Shown: positions 8,882 through 18,074 of the stretch, in pieces | Position numbering within the stretch: the stretch's first letter is position 1 | How the letters are laid out: the number at the start of each line of letters is the position of its first letter | Origin: CAXBOO01 sp963977425 | Lineage (GTDB): Bacteria > Bacteroidota > Bacteroidia > Flavobacteriales_D > Luteibaculaceae | Length of the DNA: 64,000 bases | Assembly: GCA_963977425.1 (NCBI GenBank) | Contig: CAXBOO010000003.1 | Coordinates: forward strand, 248,001-312,000 | Direction of reading: 5' to 3' | The notes under the pieces: generated by a model | Database searches by the model: none | What the model was told of the DNA's origin: nothing | The model's input: only the letters and a program-made list of their open reading frames with translations | Translations under genes and position numbers: made by a program

Positions 8882-9648
8882 TCGATCATTTCAGAAGCGT
8901 CTGCGTCTGGCACAAATGTTTTAATAGAATGTTCTATGCTTTTTTGAAGAACGGTCATTTCATCAGGGCGTAAATCTCGGTATTCGCCCACTGGAATATC
9001 CAATTCTATATTCATAATTCTAACCCGTTTAAGTCGTTCTACATCGTAGCCAAGGTATTCGCACATTCGGCGTATTTGTCTATTCAGTCCTTGAGTAAGA
9101 ATAATTTTAAACGAATACGCACCTATTTGCTCAACCTCACAGGGTTTGGTAACAGTATCTAATATTGGGACACCCGCACGCATTTTTTCTAAGAAATATT
9201 TAGTTACGGGTCTATTCACCTCTACTTCGTATTCTTTTTCGTGGTTGTTTCTGGCACGCAATATTTTGTTGACAATATCCCCATCGTTGGTTAAAAAAAT
9301 CAAACCTTCACTCGGTTTATCCAATCTCCCAATCGGGAATATTCTTGAAGGATAATTGATGAAATCGATAATGTTGTCTTTTTCAACTCCTCTATCGGTT
9401 GTACACACAATACCTACAGGTTTGTTGAACGCAATGTAAACAGACTTCACCCCTTTGTTGGTTATCGATTTACCATCTACAGCTACTTCATCGCCAGGCG
9501 CTACTTTGGTCCCCATTTCGGGTACAACACCGTTTATGGTTACCCTACCATCGTCTACCAATTTATCGGCAGCACGACGAGAACAATATCCGGCTTCGCT
9601 TAAATATTTATTGATTCTAACCAAATTTGGTTTTGTATTGTCTTCCAT
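8878..9648 (-). CDS. rluF: 23S rRNA pseudouridine synthase, RluF/RsuA family
   Basis: A 256-aa RNA-modifying enzyme. The N-terminal S4 domain (VRINKYLSEAGYCSRRAADKLV, residues about 8-60) is followed by the RsuA/RluB/E/F catalytic core with the active-site motif FPIGRLDKPSEGLIFLTNDG containing the catalytic Asp, and the later GLNRQIRRMCEYLGYDVERL. RluF modifies U2604 of E. coli 23S rRNA; RluF is preferred over RluB because of this tail, but the distinction is inference. The ATG at 9648 is used since the extension to 9690 is not family-like. It overlaps mscS tail to tail by four bases. Confidence 0.88.
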   Translation of the reverse strand: MEDNTKPNLVRINKYLSEAGYCSRRAADKLVDDGRVTINGVVPEMGTKVAPGDEVAVDGKSITNKGVKSVYIAFNKPVGIVCTTDRGVEKDNIIDFINYPSRIFPIGRLDKPSEGLIFLTNDGDIVNKILRARNNHEKEYEVEVNRPVTKYFLEKMRAGVPILDTVTKPCEVEQIGAYSFKIILTQGLNRQIRRMCEYLGYDVERLKRVRIMNIELDIPVGEYRDLRPDEMTVLQKSIEHSIKTFVPDADASEMID

Positions 9649-9834
9649 AACGCAGTGCAAAGTTCGCAAATGCAAATCACATTTCACCACTAAAAAAGGA
9701 ATTGATGCATTCCAACAAAAAACTACACTATAATCCCTATTTACTTACGCAATTCATAACGTCATTCATTTTATTTACTACTTTGAACATTTAGTCTATA
9801 TTATTTCTACTTTTAAAGCAATAAAACCTAAACA

Positions 9835-10524
9835 ATGAAATTTCCTCTACTCAGTTTATTAGCACTTACTATTTGCTGCATTGGTTGTAAAAAAGAATAC
9901 CCTGGTTACAGCGGAAAGATTGATCATTTCGATCATTACTACTTCAAACAGTTCAATAATTCCAACACGATTAGCTTCGTTAACACAGACAACAGCGATA
10001 CTTTGGTCTTTAACACCAGAATAGAACAAAATTTATCAAATCCAACTTGTACAGAACTAGCTAATGATGGGAATTGTTACTATCAAGGATTTTCTTCAGT
10101 AAACTTATCAGGACCAAAAATTAAAGCACGAGTTTTCGATAATGGCAATGGATACACCATCGATTCTGAATACAACCTTATCTTTAGTATTTTCTTATTT
10201 GAAAGCAATGCTTCAAGCTATTTTCCAGACAAAGGCTACATTAACTTATATGCCGCTATGAGCTACCCGATGAGCACTGTATTGAAATACCCAAGCATGG
10301 ACACCATCAAAGTAAACAATCCATATACCGTTGAAAAATCTGAATCTTTTGATGATCGCATTACAGTTTCTACAACAACAGACATAGTACATCCTCACAT
10401 TCAAAAACTAGTTTTCGATAAAGAATTAGGCATATTGTCTTTTGAAATGTCGTACAAAGAAATGCACAACAACGTAGAAACAAGAGTTATTAAACGGTAC
10501 AAAAACATGCTTTTGACTGAGTAA
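9835..10524 (+). CDS. Hypothetical lipoprotein
   Basis: A 229-aa exported lipoprotein: MKFPLLSLLALTICCIGC with the lipobox Cys about residue 18, then KKEYPGYSG. The mature part is beta-rich with no repeats and only two further Cys (CTELANDGNCYYQG, possibly a disulfide). I do not recognise a family. It stands alone, with a bidirectional terminator after its stop, so it is probably monocistronic. Confidence 0.7.
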   Translation: MKFPLLSLLALTICCIGCKKEYPGYSGKIDHFDHYYFKQFNNSNTISFVNTDNSDTLVFNTRIEQNLSNPTCTELANDGNCYYQGFSSVNLSGPKIKARVFDNGNGYTIDSEYNLIFSIFLFESNASSYFPDKGYINLYAAMSYPMSTVLKYPSMDTIKVNNPYTVEKSESFDDRITVSTTTDIVHPHIQKLVFDKELGILSFEMSYKEMHNNVETRVIKRYKNMLLTE

Positions 10525-10554
10525 ATCCAACCACGTTAAAAAAATACACGCATA

Positions 10555-10584
10555 AAAAAAGCCACTCGTTAAAGTGGCTTTTTT
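10555..10584. terminator. Bidirectional intrinsic terminator
   Basis: A perfect stem AAAAAAGCCACT (10555-10566) / AGTGGCTTTTTT (10573-10584) with a six-base loop, between two convergent genes. The T-run on the plus strand ends the lipoprotein transcript and the A-run serves sucD on the minus strand. Confidence 0.9.
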
Positions 10585-10607
10585 AGTATTATAAATTTAA
10601 GAAAGTA

Positions 10608-11489
10608 TTAAGCAGTAACGCCCATTACTTCAGCCATTTTAGCTCCTATGTCTGCTGGAGAATCAACTACGTGAATTCCTGCTTTGCGCATAATTGCTTT
10701 TTTAGCTTGAGCTGTATCGTCTTCACCACCTACAATAGCACCTGCGTGACCCATTGTACGACCTGCAGGAGCAGTTTCACCTGCAATAAAACCTACAACT
10801 GGTTTTCTGTTTCCGTCTGCTTTGATGTACTCAGCAGCTAATGCTTCGTAGTTACCACCTATTTCACCTATCATTACAATAGCGTCTGTTTCAGGATCGT
10901 TCATCAACAATTCAACCGCTGCTTTGGTTGGTGTTCCAATGATTGGATCTCCACCAATACCGATGGCTGTAGAAATACCCAAACCTGCTTTAGAAATTTG
11001 ATCTGCAGCTTCGTAAGTTAGTGTACCCGATTTAGATACAATACCAATACGACCTGGTTTGAAAATAAAACCTGGCATAATACCAACTTTCGCTTCTCCA
11101 GCTGTAATAACACCTGGACAGTTAGGGCCTATCAATGTAGTAGCCTTATCTTTCAAGTATTCTTTTACCTGTACCATGTCAGAAACTGGAATACCTTCTG
11201 TAATACAAATGATAACTTTAATACCAGCTTCTGCAGCTTCCATTATTGCGTCAGCAGCAAATGCAGGTGGAACAAAAATTAAGGTTGTATCGGCACCAGC
11301 TTGCTTTACAGCATCAGCAACCGTGTTGAAAACAGGTCGGTCTAAGTGAACTTGTCCACCTTTTCCTGGAGTTACACCCCCAACAACGTTGGTACCGTAA
11401 GCAATACATTGCTCGGCGTGAAATGTTCCTTCCTTCCCTGTGAATCCTTGTACAATTACTTTAGAATCTTTATTTACCAATACGGCCAT
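10608..11489 (-). CDS. sucD: Succinate-CoA ligase (ADP-forming) subunit alpha
   Basis: The 293-aa alpha subunit of succinyl-CoA synthetase, which makes ATP or GTP from succinyl-CoA in the TCA cycle as an alpha-beta complex. The CoA-binding N-terminus (VIVQGFTGKEGTFHAEQ) and the phosphohistidine loop GRTMGHAGAIVGG, with the catalytic His about residue 248, are intact, and the length is normal. The beta subunit gene (sucC) is not in the window, as is usual in Bacteroidota where the two are often apart. A good promoter lies directly upstream. Confidence 0.97.
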   Translation of the reverse strand: MAVLVNKDSKVIVQGFTGKEGTFHAEQCIAYGTNVVGGVTPGKGGQVHLDRPVFNTVADAVKQAGADTTLIFVPPAFAADAIMEAAEAGIKVIICITEGIPVSDMVQVKEYLKDKATTLIGPNCPGVITAGEAKVGIMPGFIFKPGRIGIVSKSGTLTYEAADQISKAGLGISTAIGIGGDPIIGTPTKAAVELLMNDPETDAIVMIGEIGGNYEALAAEYIKADGNRKPVVGFIAGETAPAGRTMGHAGAIVGGEDDTAQAKKAIMRKAGIHVVDSPADIGAKMAEVMGVTA

Positions 11490-11517
11490 AACACAATTAA
11501 ATTCTGAATTTTGCTGA

Positions 11518-11548
11518 CAAAAATATACATTGCTTTCTCTTAGACAAA
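11518..11548 (-). promoter_or_regulatory. Bacteroidota-type promoter of sucD
   Basis: On the minus strand, TTTG (11548-11545), a 19-base spacer and TATTTTTG (11525-11518) match the TTTG-N19-TAnnTTTG consensus of the Bacteroidota primary sigma factor. Transcription should start near 11512, giving an untranslated leader of about 23 bases before the ATG at 11489. Confidence 0.65.
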
Positions 11549-11573
11549 CTTTGAGGACGCTTTTTTTCTACAG

Positions 11574-12929
11574 ATGCAATTTATTATTGGTGATGACATA
11601 TGTGCTTTGAGCACAGCAAACGGCTCGGCGGCTTTAGCGGTAGTACGCTGCAGTGGCCCAAATACTTTAAAAAAACTTTCAGAAGTTTTTAAACGAGATC
11701 TTTTATTAGAAAATGCCAACAGCGCAAAATTTGCTCGTTTTTACGATGGCGATGCTGTTTTAGACGAAACAGTACTGGCAATTTTCAAGGCGCCAAAAAC
11801 TTTTACAGGCGAAGATGTTGCCGAAATTAGTTTTCACGGATCTCCTTTTGTGGTAACCCGAGCCCTAACTATTTTGGCCGATAGCGGTTTTAGAATGGCA
11901 CAAGGTGGTGAATTTTCATTTAGAGCTTTCAGTAATGGTAAAATGGACCTATCGCAAACGGAAGCCATATCTGACCTTATAGCCAGCGAAAACGAAGCCA
12001 GTCATAAGTTGGCCATGAATCAATTGCGCGGTGGCTACAGCCAATTAATGAACACCCTACGCGATGAATTGATCCACTTTGCATCGTTGATAGAGTTGGA
12101 ACTCGATTTTTCGGAAGAAGATGTAGAATTTGCAAATCGACCAGAGCTGATTGCTTTGCTAAATAAAGTTATTGACCAGTGCCGTGTGTTGTGCGATAGT
12201 TTTAGAATGGGAAATGCCATTAAAAAAGGCGTACCAGTTGCCATTATCGGAAAACCCAACGCAGGCAAATCGACCCTTTTGAACGCCCTACTAAAAGATG
12301 AACGCGCCATAGTGAGCGACATTGCAGGCACCACCAGAGATACTGTAGAAGACACCTGCACTATTAACGGCGTAGGATTTCGCTTTATAGACACTGCAGG
12401 TTTGCGCGAAAGCACCGATGTGATAGAACAAGAAGGCATCCGCCGTTCGAAAGTGAGCATAGACAAAGCCGATGTTATTTTGGCCTTGTACGACGCTAGT
12501 GCTGACAATACTGCTGAAGAATTGCAATTTCTACACGATGCCATAGGCAACAGCGATGCGCAAATAATATACATAGCCAACAAATGCGATAAAAAAGAAA
12601 ATCTCATCATCATCGAAGGTCACCTTCCCCTATCGGCAAAAGGAAAAACAGGCATGGATGATTTAGAACATGCTTTGGTAGAATCTGTAAACGACGCCAT
12701 TCCAAGCGAAAGTGCATTTACCCTAAGCAACGTACGTCACTACGCCGCCTTAAAACAATGCGCTGAAGCCCTTACAGAAGTTATAACTGGTTTGGAATTA
12801 GGGATACCCGGCGATTTGATTGCCATAGACATACGCCGCGGTATAGCCGAAATTGGAAGCATTACAGGCGAAATTACTACCGACGACCTTTTGGGAAATA
12901 TTTTCAGTAAGTTCTGTATAGGGAAGTAA
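11574..12929 (+). CDS. mnmE: tRNA modification GTPase MnmE
   Basis: A 451-aa MnmE (TrmE) GTPase; with MnmG it makes the cmnm5 modification at wobble U34 of tRNAs. It has the N-terminal formyl-THF-binding domain (residues 1-115), the helical domain, and an inserted G domain with GKPNAGKS at 226-233, DTAGLRES and NKCD. The C-terminus FCIGK is the invariant motif with the catalytic Cys. The last 17 or so bases also form the left attachment core of the mobile element that follows; the reading frame is preserved after integration. It is divergent from sucD. Confidence 0.97.
   Translation: MQFIIGDDICALSTANGSAALAVVRCSGPNTLKKLSEVFKRDLLLENANSAKFARFYDGDAVLDETVLAIFKAPKTFTGEDVAEISFHGSPFVVTRALTILADSGFRMAQGGEFSFRAFSNGKMDLSQTEAISDLIASENEASHKLAMNQLRGGYSQLMNTLRDELIHFASLIELELDFSEEDVEFANRPELIALLNKVIDQCRVLCDSFRMGNAIKKGVPVAIIGKPNAGKSTLLNALLKDERAIVSDIAGTTRDTVEDTCTINGVGFRFIDTAGLRESTDVIEQEGIRRSKVSIDKADVILALYDASADNTAEELQFLHDAIGNSDAQIIYIANKCDKKENLIIIEGHLPLSAKGKTGMDDLEHALVESVNDAIPSESAFTLSNVRHYAALKQCAEALTEVITGLELGIPGDLIAIDIRRGIAEIGSITGEITTDDLLGNIFSKFCIGK
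12912..12928 (+). other. Left attachment core (attL)
   Basis: TTCTGTATAGGGAAGTA, the codons for Phe-Cys-Ile-Gly-Lys and the first two bases of the mnmE stop. Compared with the right copy at 34939 there is one substitution, and it is silent (GGG versus GGA). Confidence 0.85.
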
Positions 12930-13050
12930 TTGATAACACAGAGCATCTAAACCCATCACGATAAAACTCTATTTATCAACACGATACAATCCAACTATCA
13001 AAATGCAACCTAAAATTAAAACAAGCATTTCTGTTCCTTTTTGATTATAC

Positions 13051-13099
13051 TTGTCCCGTATTTGTCCCTCGAAACATTGTGTGGGACAAAACGGGACAA
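13051..13099. repeat. GTCCC inverted repeat, candidate integrase arm site
   Basis: TTGTCCCGTATTTGTCCC (13051-13068) faces GGGACAAAACGGGACAA (13083-13099), an almost perfect inverted repeat with a single-base difference in spacing. It ends nine bases before the chosen integrase start at 13108, so it may bind integrase, an accessory factor or a repressor of int. A related block at 34884 lies inside the right end. Between mnmE and this repeat nothing else is seen. Confidence 0.55.
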
Positions 13100-13107
13100 A
13101 CCCCCTT

Positions 13108-14226
13108 ATGACAGTATCAATTAGAGAAAAAATTTCAAATGACAAAAAACACGCTCATTTATATTTGGACATTTACAGCGCTAATCTAAATCCAAAGCGA
13201 AAAAAGGAATCTTTAAAAATGCATGTTTTTATTGCTCCTAAGACAACTAAGGATCGTGAACACAATAAAAAAACTTATCAACTTGCAGAAAGCATTAAAT
13301 CCAAAAAACTATTAGAATTACAACATGTCGGGCATGGTTTTGCACATTTGAATGAAACCAATCAAAACATCAATTTCATTGAATACTTTCAAGAGCAAAC
13401 CAATAAGCGCTACGAAAGCACGGGTAATTATGGCAATTGGGAATCTTCATTAAAGCACCTAATAAAGAACAAAGGGCAAATTGTACCGATAAAGGAAATT
13501 AATGCTGACTGGGTAAATGGCTTTAAGAACTATCTACTCAATGAGGCAAGATCGAAAAGTAATAAGCCACTCTCCCAAAACTCCTGCCACTCCTACTTCA
13601 ATAAATTAAAAGCCTGCCTTAATCAAGCTCGTCGTGATGGTTTAATTAACCACAATGTCAACTTAGATGTTACAGGCATAAAGATGAGCGAAACAAGTCG
13701 AGAGTATTTAACTTTAGAGGAGCTAAAAGCCATTAGCAAAGTGGACTGTGCTATTCCTATTCTAAAAAGTGCGTTCATTTTCAGTGCATTAACGGGATTG
13801 AGGTGGTCAGACGTTAATAATTTGAAATGGTCGGACTTACAGCATTCTGAAGCTCAAGGATGGTTTATTCGATTTCAACAAAAAAAGACAAGAGGTTTCG
13901 AAACTTTGCCCATTTCTGAACAAGCAAGGAGTTTAATGGGTGAAATAAGCGAACCAGATGAAAAGGTTTTTATTGGTTTAAAATACAGCGCCTGGCACAA
14001 TCTTAAGTTACAACAATGGGTAATGGAGGCTGGAATTTTCAAAACAATTACATTTCACTGTGCAAGGCATACTTATGCAACATTGCAATTAACCTTAGGT
14101 ACTGATATATACACGGTTTCTAAGCTATTAGGTCATAAAGAGTTAAAAACTACTCAGGTCTATGCTAAAATCATTGATGCAAAGAAGCACGAAGCCGCAA
14201 ATAAAATTCCAGACTTAGACTTGTAA
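13108..14226 (+). CDS. int: Site-specific tyrosine recombinase (integrase)
   Basis: A 372-aa Bacteroidota-type phage integrase. The N-terminal arm-binding region (MTVSIREKISN to about 85) is followed by a SAM-like core-binding domain (about 90-190) and the catalytic domain with Arg about 232 (TGLRWSDV), H317-x-x-R320 (FHCARHTYA), His about 343 (LLGHKEL) and the nucleophile Tyr about 352 (TTQVYAKI). All key residues are present, so it is probably active. An upstream in-frame start at 13051 exists but runs through the GTCCC repeat, so ATG 13108 is chosen. Its stop overlaps the next gene's start (TAATG). Confidence 0.93.
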   Translation: MTVSIREKISNDKKHAHLYLDIYSANLNPKRKKESLKMHVFIAPKTTKDREHNKKTYQLAESIKSKKLLELQHVGHGFAHLNETNQNINFIEYFQEQTNKRYESTGNYGNWESSLKHLIKNKGQIVPIKEINADWVNGFKNYLLNEARSKSNKPLSQNSCHSYFNKLKACLNQARRDGLINHNVNLDVTGIKMSETSREYLTLEELKAISKVDCAIPILKSAFIFSALTGLRWSDVNNLKWSDLQHSEAQGWFIRFQQKKTRGFETLPISEQARSLMGEISEPDEKVFIGLKYSAWHNLKLQQWVMEAGIFKTITFHCARHTYATLQLTLGTDIYTVSKLLGHKELKTTQVYAKIIDAKKHEAANKIPDLDL

Positions 14227-15206
14227 TGATCACCGAGATACAATATTTAGAATTAGACATCGCAAATATTTATTACACCAATCGTACAGCCTTACGAAGT
14301 GGTAAAATACCTTCAGATATTGGTGACAAATTTGTTGGCTTCCTGCAAGATGAGATTTCTGATAAGGGGCAAATTTCATACTCCTCTGAAACCTATGAAA
14401 ATGGTAATGACAATGACAAAAAATATTATTTCAAATTACATAGTGATTACAAAAAAGTAAGTGATAATTATAAGGACGCTTTAAACCTAGAGTACTTTAT
14501 CTCTTTAAAAGGTTCATATGAATACTTTCAAAGTATAAAAATAGAAACAACCAATGCTAACTTTCCATTTTGGTTTGCATTAAAACTATTCACCTTAGAA
14601 GAGGATCTCACCTTAATTGATAAATTTCTAAGCTTTCAAAAAAAACATTTTGAATCTGCCGCTGAATATTCAAATTTCCTAAAACCTTTACTCAATCAAT
14701 ACAACCAAAAACTTTTTTCAAACGCTTTAGTTCGTACTGTTGAAGATTGGATTTGTATTGACGAAAAAAGAGGTGATGTAGGAGCTAAAAACCACAAGCC
14801 AGCGAATATTAAAAAAGTGATTTGCGGTTCATTTCTTTTGAAACCTTTATATACTATTAGCGATCATCAAGACAGAGTTTCAAAGGTTTTTCAAGAATTA
14901 AAACGAAATAATTTCATTTCTAAAGACTCGTCAATCAATACATTTTTTCATTTTCTATCCAATGAAAGCATCACTAAAAACAAACGTATAAAGTGGATCG
15001 CAAGTAATGTTACATTGAGGTGGTTTATTCTCAATTTATTGCCTTATGTGGAGTATGTCGGAAAAGATCATTGGCACATTACAATTAAATGTTTTGTGAA
15101 AAGTGACTCCTCTGAATATACTACTGAAATGCTGAGAAAAGCAAATAGTTCAAAGCTTGGTCAACATGAATTATTGAAAAGCATTCTATTAACATTTTAT
15201 AAATAG
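14226..15206 (+). CDS. Unknown protein coupled to the integrase gene
   Basis: A 326-aa soluble protein with no signal peptide, membrane helix or motif that I recognise. It is rich in Lys, Asn and aromatic residues. The start ATG overlaps the integrase stop (TAATG), so the two are translated together and its function may relate to excision, integration control or element maintenance; that is inference from position only. The C-terminal third (FFHFLSNESITKNKRIKWIA) could be a helical DNA-contact region, but this is not demonstrable. Confidence 0.7.
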   Translation: MITEIQYLELDIANIYYTNRTALRSGKIPSDIGDKFVGFLQDEISDKGQISYSSETYENGNDNDKKYYFKLHSDYKKVSDNYKDALNLEYFISLKGSYEYFQSIKIETTNANFPFWFALKLFTLEEDLTLIDKFLSFQKKHFESAAEYSNFLKPLLNQYNQKLFSNALVRTVEDWICIDEKRGDVGAKNHKPANIKKVICGSFLLKPLYTISDHQDRVSKVFQELKRNNFISKDSSINTFFHFLSNESITKNKRIKWIASNVTLRWFILNLLPYVEYVGKDHWHITIKCFVKSDSSEYTTEMLRKANSSKLGQHELLKSILLTFYK

Positions 15207-15248
15207 CCTGGCACCCTCCATATTTAGCTCTGAATTCTAATTCATTTA

Positions 15249-15508
15249 ACTAGACGGTAATCCGCATCATAAATTATCGTATTTAGCTTAAAATCAAATG
15301 TTTAGTTAATTTTTACTGGACAGTGAAATTTCTTCCACCAAAACTACACTTTTCACTAAACAACTCAAAATAAGGTGTTTACATAAAGTTTACTGGACAG
15401 TAAACCAAACTCGACACTAGACGGTAAAAATCACAACTATATAATCGCCCTTAACTATTGATTATCAACGCTTGAATCCGTATGTACTAGACGACACTAG
15501 ACGGTAGG
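15249..15508. repeat. Iteron-like repeat cluster, candidate origin or control region
   Basis: The intergenic stretch 15207-15610 holds at least five direct copies of a 13-mer close to ACTRGACRGTAAA, at 15249, 15315, 15392, 15416 and 15496, plus a truncated copy at 15486. The spacing is irregular (66, 77, 24 and 80 bases). It lies directly before the HTH protein and primase-helicase genes. Iterated short repeats next to replication genes are typical of iteron origins; excisionase or repressor binding is the alternative. The rest of this stretch is AT-rich and shows no gene. Confidence 0.6.
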
Positions 15509-15610
15509 CGATTCTTGGTTTGTTTAAGCTTGTTATGCGCTGTTCCTTCGACAACGAATTCAACAGAACCACTGCGCAGTGTTCATTATTCAACCCTTAA
15601 ACAATAAATT

Positions 15611-15955
15611 ATGAACAACTTAAACGACCCTCTATACTCACTTACAATAGGAGAATTCGAAGATTTACACAATAGATTAATTGCAAGCTATTTCAGCCGT
15701 CAAAAAAAAGATCCGAATGAAAAGCAAGGCCATGAAGAGAAAAGCGACATCATATTTATAGATGAGGCCATTAAACTAACTGGATACACTAAAAAAACGA
15801 TGTATTCCAAGATATCCAGATTGCACGTTCCTGTGCTTTCTAGGTACAGACCTTTGACTTTTTCCAGAACAGCACTTGAAGAATGGATTAAAGCTGGAAA
15901 ACCCAACATGATAGATGTTGAGGCCGAACTTCACATGAAAAAAATTGGGATGTAA
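15611..15955 (+). CDS. Helix-turn-helix DNA-binding protein, excisionase-like
   Basis: A 114-aa protein with a C-terminal winged HTH of the HTH_17/Xis type: IDEAIKLTGYTKKTMYSKIS followed by the wing-like VPVLSRYRPLTFSRTALEEW (residues about 45-95). Such small proteins commonly precede primase-helicase genes on Bacteroidota islands and act as excisionases or regulators. The gene lies just after the iteron cluster, a plausible binding site, and its stop is one base before the next start, so the two form an operon. Confidence 0.75.
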   Translation: MNNLNDPLYSLTIGEFEDLHNRLIASYFSRQKKDPNEKQGHEEKSDIIFIDEAIKLTGYTKKTMYSKISRLHVPVLSRYRPLTFSRTALEEWIKAGKPNMIDVEAELHMKKIGM

Positions 15956-15956
15956 T

Positions 15957-18065
15957 ATGAAGACTTTCAGCCCCAATTCTCAAACTACAGAATACTTGAA
16001 TAAAGATTTTGTGTTAAGCGAAATTGATTGCCATCAGGCCTTCAATAGGTATCTACGCCCCTATCATAGCTTTAACCAATTAGAGCCAGGCAAACACATC
16101 TCTAATCCGTTTTTAAACGAAGTACAGAAAACACCTTCTTTTAATATCTACAAGACGGATAATAACGAATGGCGGTATAAAGACTTTGCAACGGGTGATG
16201 ACGGGAACCTAATAGATCTCGTCATGAAACTTCATAACAAAGATTTTAAATCTGCTCTAAAAACTATTGCAGATGATTTCCACATCTATGAGAATATAAC
16301 AACCAACAATAACTTTGAAATAGAAGTTTTTGACTGGAATGTGGAAGCGCTATCCTACTGGAAAACATTTCATATTGAGCAACCACACTTGGATGCATAT
16401 GGTGTGAAGCCCGTTAAACGGTTTTCACGCAGCAATGCAAACAGTAATCTAATCGAGGTTTTACCCTTACAGGATAACCCTTGCTTTGCCTACTACATTT
16501 CTAACTCTTGCTACAAACTTTATTCCCCTTTATCTACAAAGTTTAGATTTTCTTGGCTTGGAAAAAAGCCTATTGATTACGTCTTCGGATTTGATCAATT
16601 ACCAGAGCAAGGAAATAGAGTTTTTATAACGGGCGGCGAAAAGGATGTGATTTCGCTTTTCGCCCATCACGAACATGCTGTTTGCCTCAATAGTGAAACC
16701 GCAAATCCATCGACTGCACTTATACAATCATTGAAACAACGATTTGATGAGGTTATAGTGTTGTACGATCTTGATAAAACTGGATTGAAACAATCACAGA
16801 AAATTTGCGACACACATAAACTGCACCGAATGTTACTCCCGCAAAAGTTAAAGGAACAAGACGGTAAAGACGTTTCTGACTTCTTTAAGCTAGATTTTAA
16901 CCTTAACGATAATGAGACTATAATTCAACCACCTAAACTGGATATCCCTAAAGGTCAGTACATTAATTTACTACTTAAAACTCAGGAAGAGCTAACCAAA
17001 AGTAAGGCCCAAAATATCACAAAACCTTCACCATTACTAACATTCAATGAAAACGGGATAATTTTCCCTAGAACAATCAATATCATTCAAGGAAAGGCAG
17101 GTGTGCACAAAAGTCGTTTGGCCGAAACCTTTTGCAGTGCATTTATTAAACACCCTAACTGCAACATTGATCATCTTAACTTTAATGCCAATTCACTCCT
17201 GAAATCCTCAGTATGTTATGTTGATACCGAGCGTAATTTATCAGAGCAATTTCCTTTTGCTTTACAACAAATACTTACTAAAGCAGGCTATAAAAAAGAT
17301 GAAACACCTGAAAATTTCGAATACATTTCACTTTTACAAGTCCCCAGAATGGATAGGTTCAAAGCCCTTACAGAATATCTCGAATACATTCGTAAAAAAT
17401 TCTCGAGTCATGTCATCATCATTCTTGATGTGGTAACAGATTGTATCAAAGACTTCAACCGATCTGAAGATAGCATGCAGTTAATTGATCTAATGAATGA
17501 GTCCATCAACAAATACAATGTCACATTCATAGGGCTAATACACGAAAACCCTGGTAGTACAGATAAAGCCCGTGGCCATTTAGGTACTGAGCTCATGAAC
17601 AAATCCAGTACGGTAATTCAAGTTGGTTTTGAAAAAGGCCCTAATAATCAGCCAAGTGACATTATAGCACTCAATTTTTTAAAAGCAAGAAGCACTAAGA
17701 AATTTGACTCCATACATTTTAGGTTTTGCCAGGAAGCCAAAGGATTGGTTTTGGCTGAATCGTATGAACTAGAAGGGCTAAAAACATCAAGGCAGACGAA
17801 AGCTGAAATACCAGAGGTTATGGCATTTTTAAGCAAAGAGCTCACCTCCTCTTTCTCAACTAAAGATTTAACGTCATTAATAAGTGATGAATTTTTTTGC
17901 AGCACTAAAATAGCTGGAGAACGTCTAAAACATTTAATAGATGGTCAGCACTACATTGAAAATTCAATTGGCCAAAAATGCACCCTTACTAAAAAATCCA
18001 AAGGCAAAGAAATGATGTATAACCTTACGCCACTTCCTGACGAACATCAATTGAAGGCCTGTTAA
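15957..18065 (+). CDS. Island primase-helicase (CHC2-like, TOPRIM, RepA-like ATPase)
   Basis: A 702-aa replication protein. Residues about 25-110 resemble the primase N-terminal module (TPSFNIYKT, WRYKDFATGDDGNLIDLV) without an obvious zinc ligand set. A TOPRIM domain follows, with the catalytic Glu in ITGGEKD (about 228) and VLYDLDKTG (about 271). The C-terminal half is an AAA/RecA-like ATPase with P-loop GKAGVHKS (about 379-386), in which His replaces the usual Gly before Lys, and Walker B VIIILD. It probably primes and unwinds element DNA at the nearby iterons. The start ATG at 15957 lies one base after the HTH gene stop. Confidence 0.82.
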   Translation: MKTFSPNSQTTEYLNKDFVLSEIDCHQAFNRYLRPYHSFNQLEPGKHISNPFLNEVQKTPSFNIYKTDNNEWRYKDFATGDDGNLIDLVMKLHNKDFKSALKTIADDFHIYENITTNNNFEIEVFDWNVEALSYWKTFHIEQPHLDAYGVKPVKRFSRSNANSNLIEVLPLQDNPCFAYYISNSCYKLYSPLSTKFRFSWLGKKPIDYVFGFDQLPEQGNRVFITGGEKDVISLFAHHEHAVCLNSETANPSTALIQSLKQRFDEVIVLYDLDKTGLKQSQKICDTHKLHRMLLPQKLKEQDGKDVSDFFKLDFNLNDNETIIQPPKLDIPKGQYINLLLKTQEELTKSKAQNITKPSPLLTFNENGIIFPRTINIIQGKAGVHKSRLAETFCSAFIKHPNCNIDHLNFNANSLLKSSVCYVDTERNLSEQFPFALQQILTKAGYKKDETPENFEYISLLQVPRMDRFKALTEYLEYIRKKFSSHVIIILDVVTDCIKDFNRSEDSMQLIDLMNESINKYNVTFIGLIHENPGSTDKARGHLGTELMNKSSTVIQVGFEKGPNNQPSDIIALNFLKARSTKKFDSIHFRFCQEAKGLVLAESYELEGLKTSRQTKAEIPEVMAFLSKELTSSFSTKDLTSLISDEFFCSTKIAGERLKHLIDGQHYIENSIGQKCTLTKKSKGKEMMYNLTPLPDEHQLKAC

Positions 18066-18074
18066 CCTTACCAA

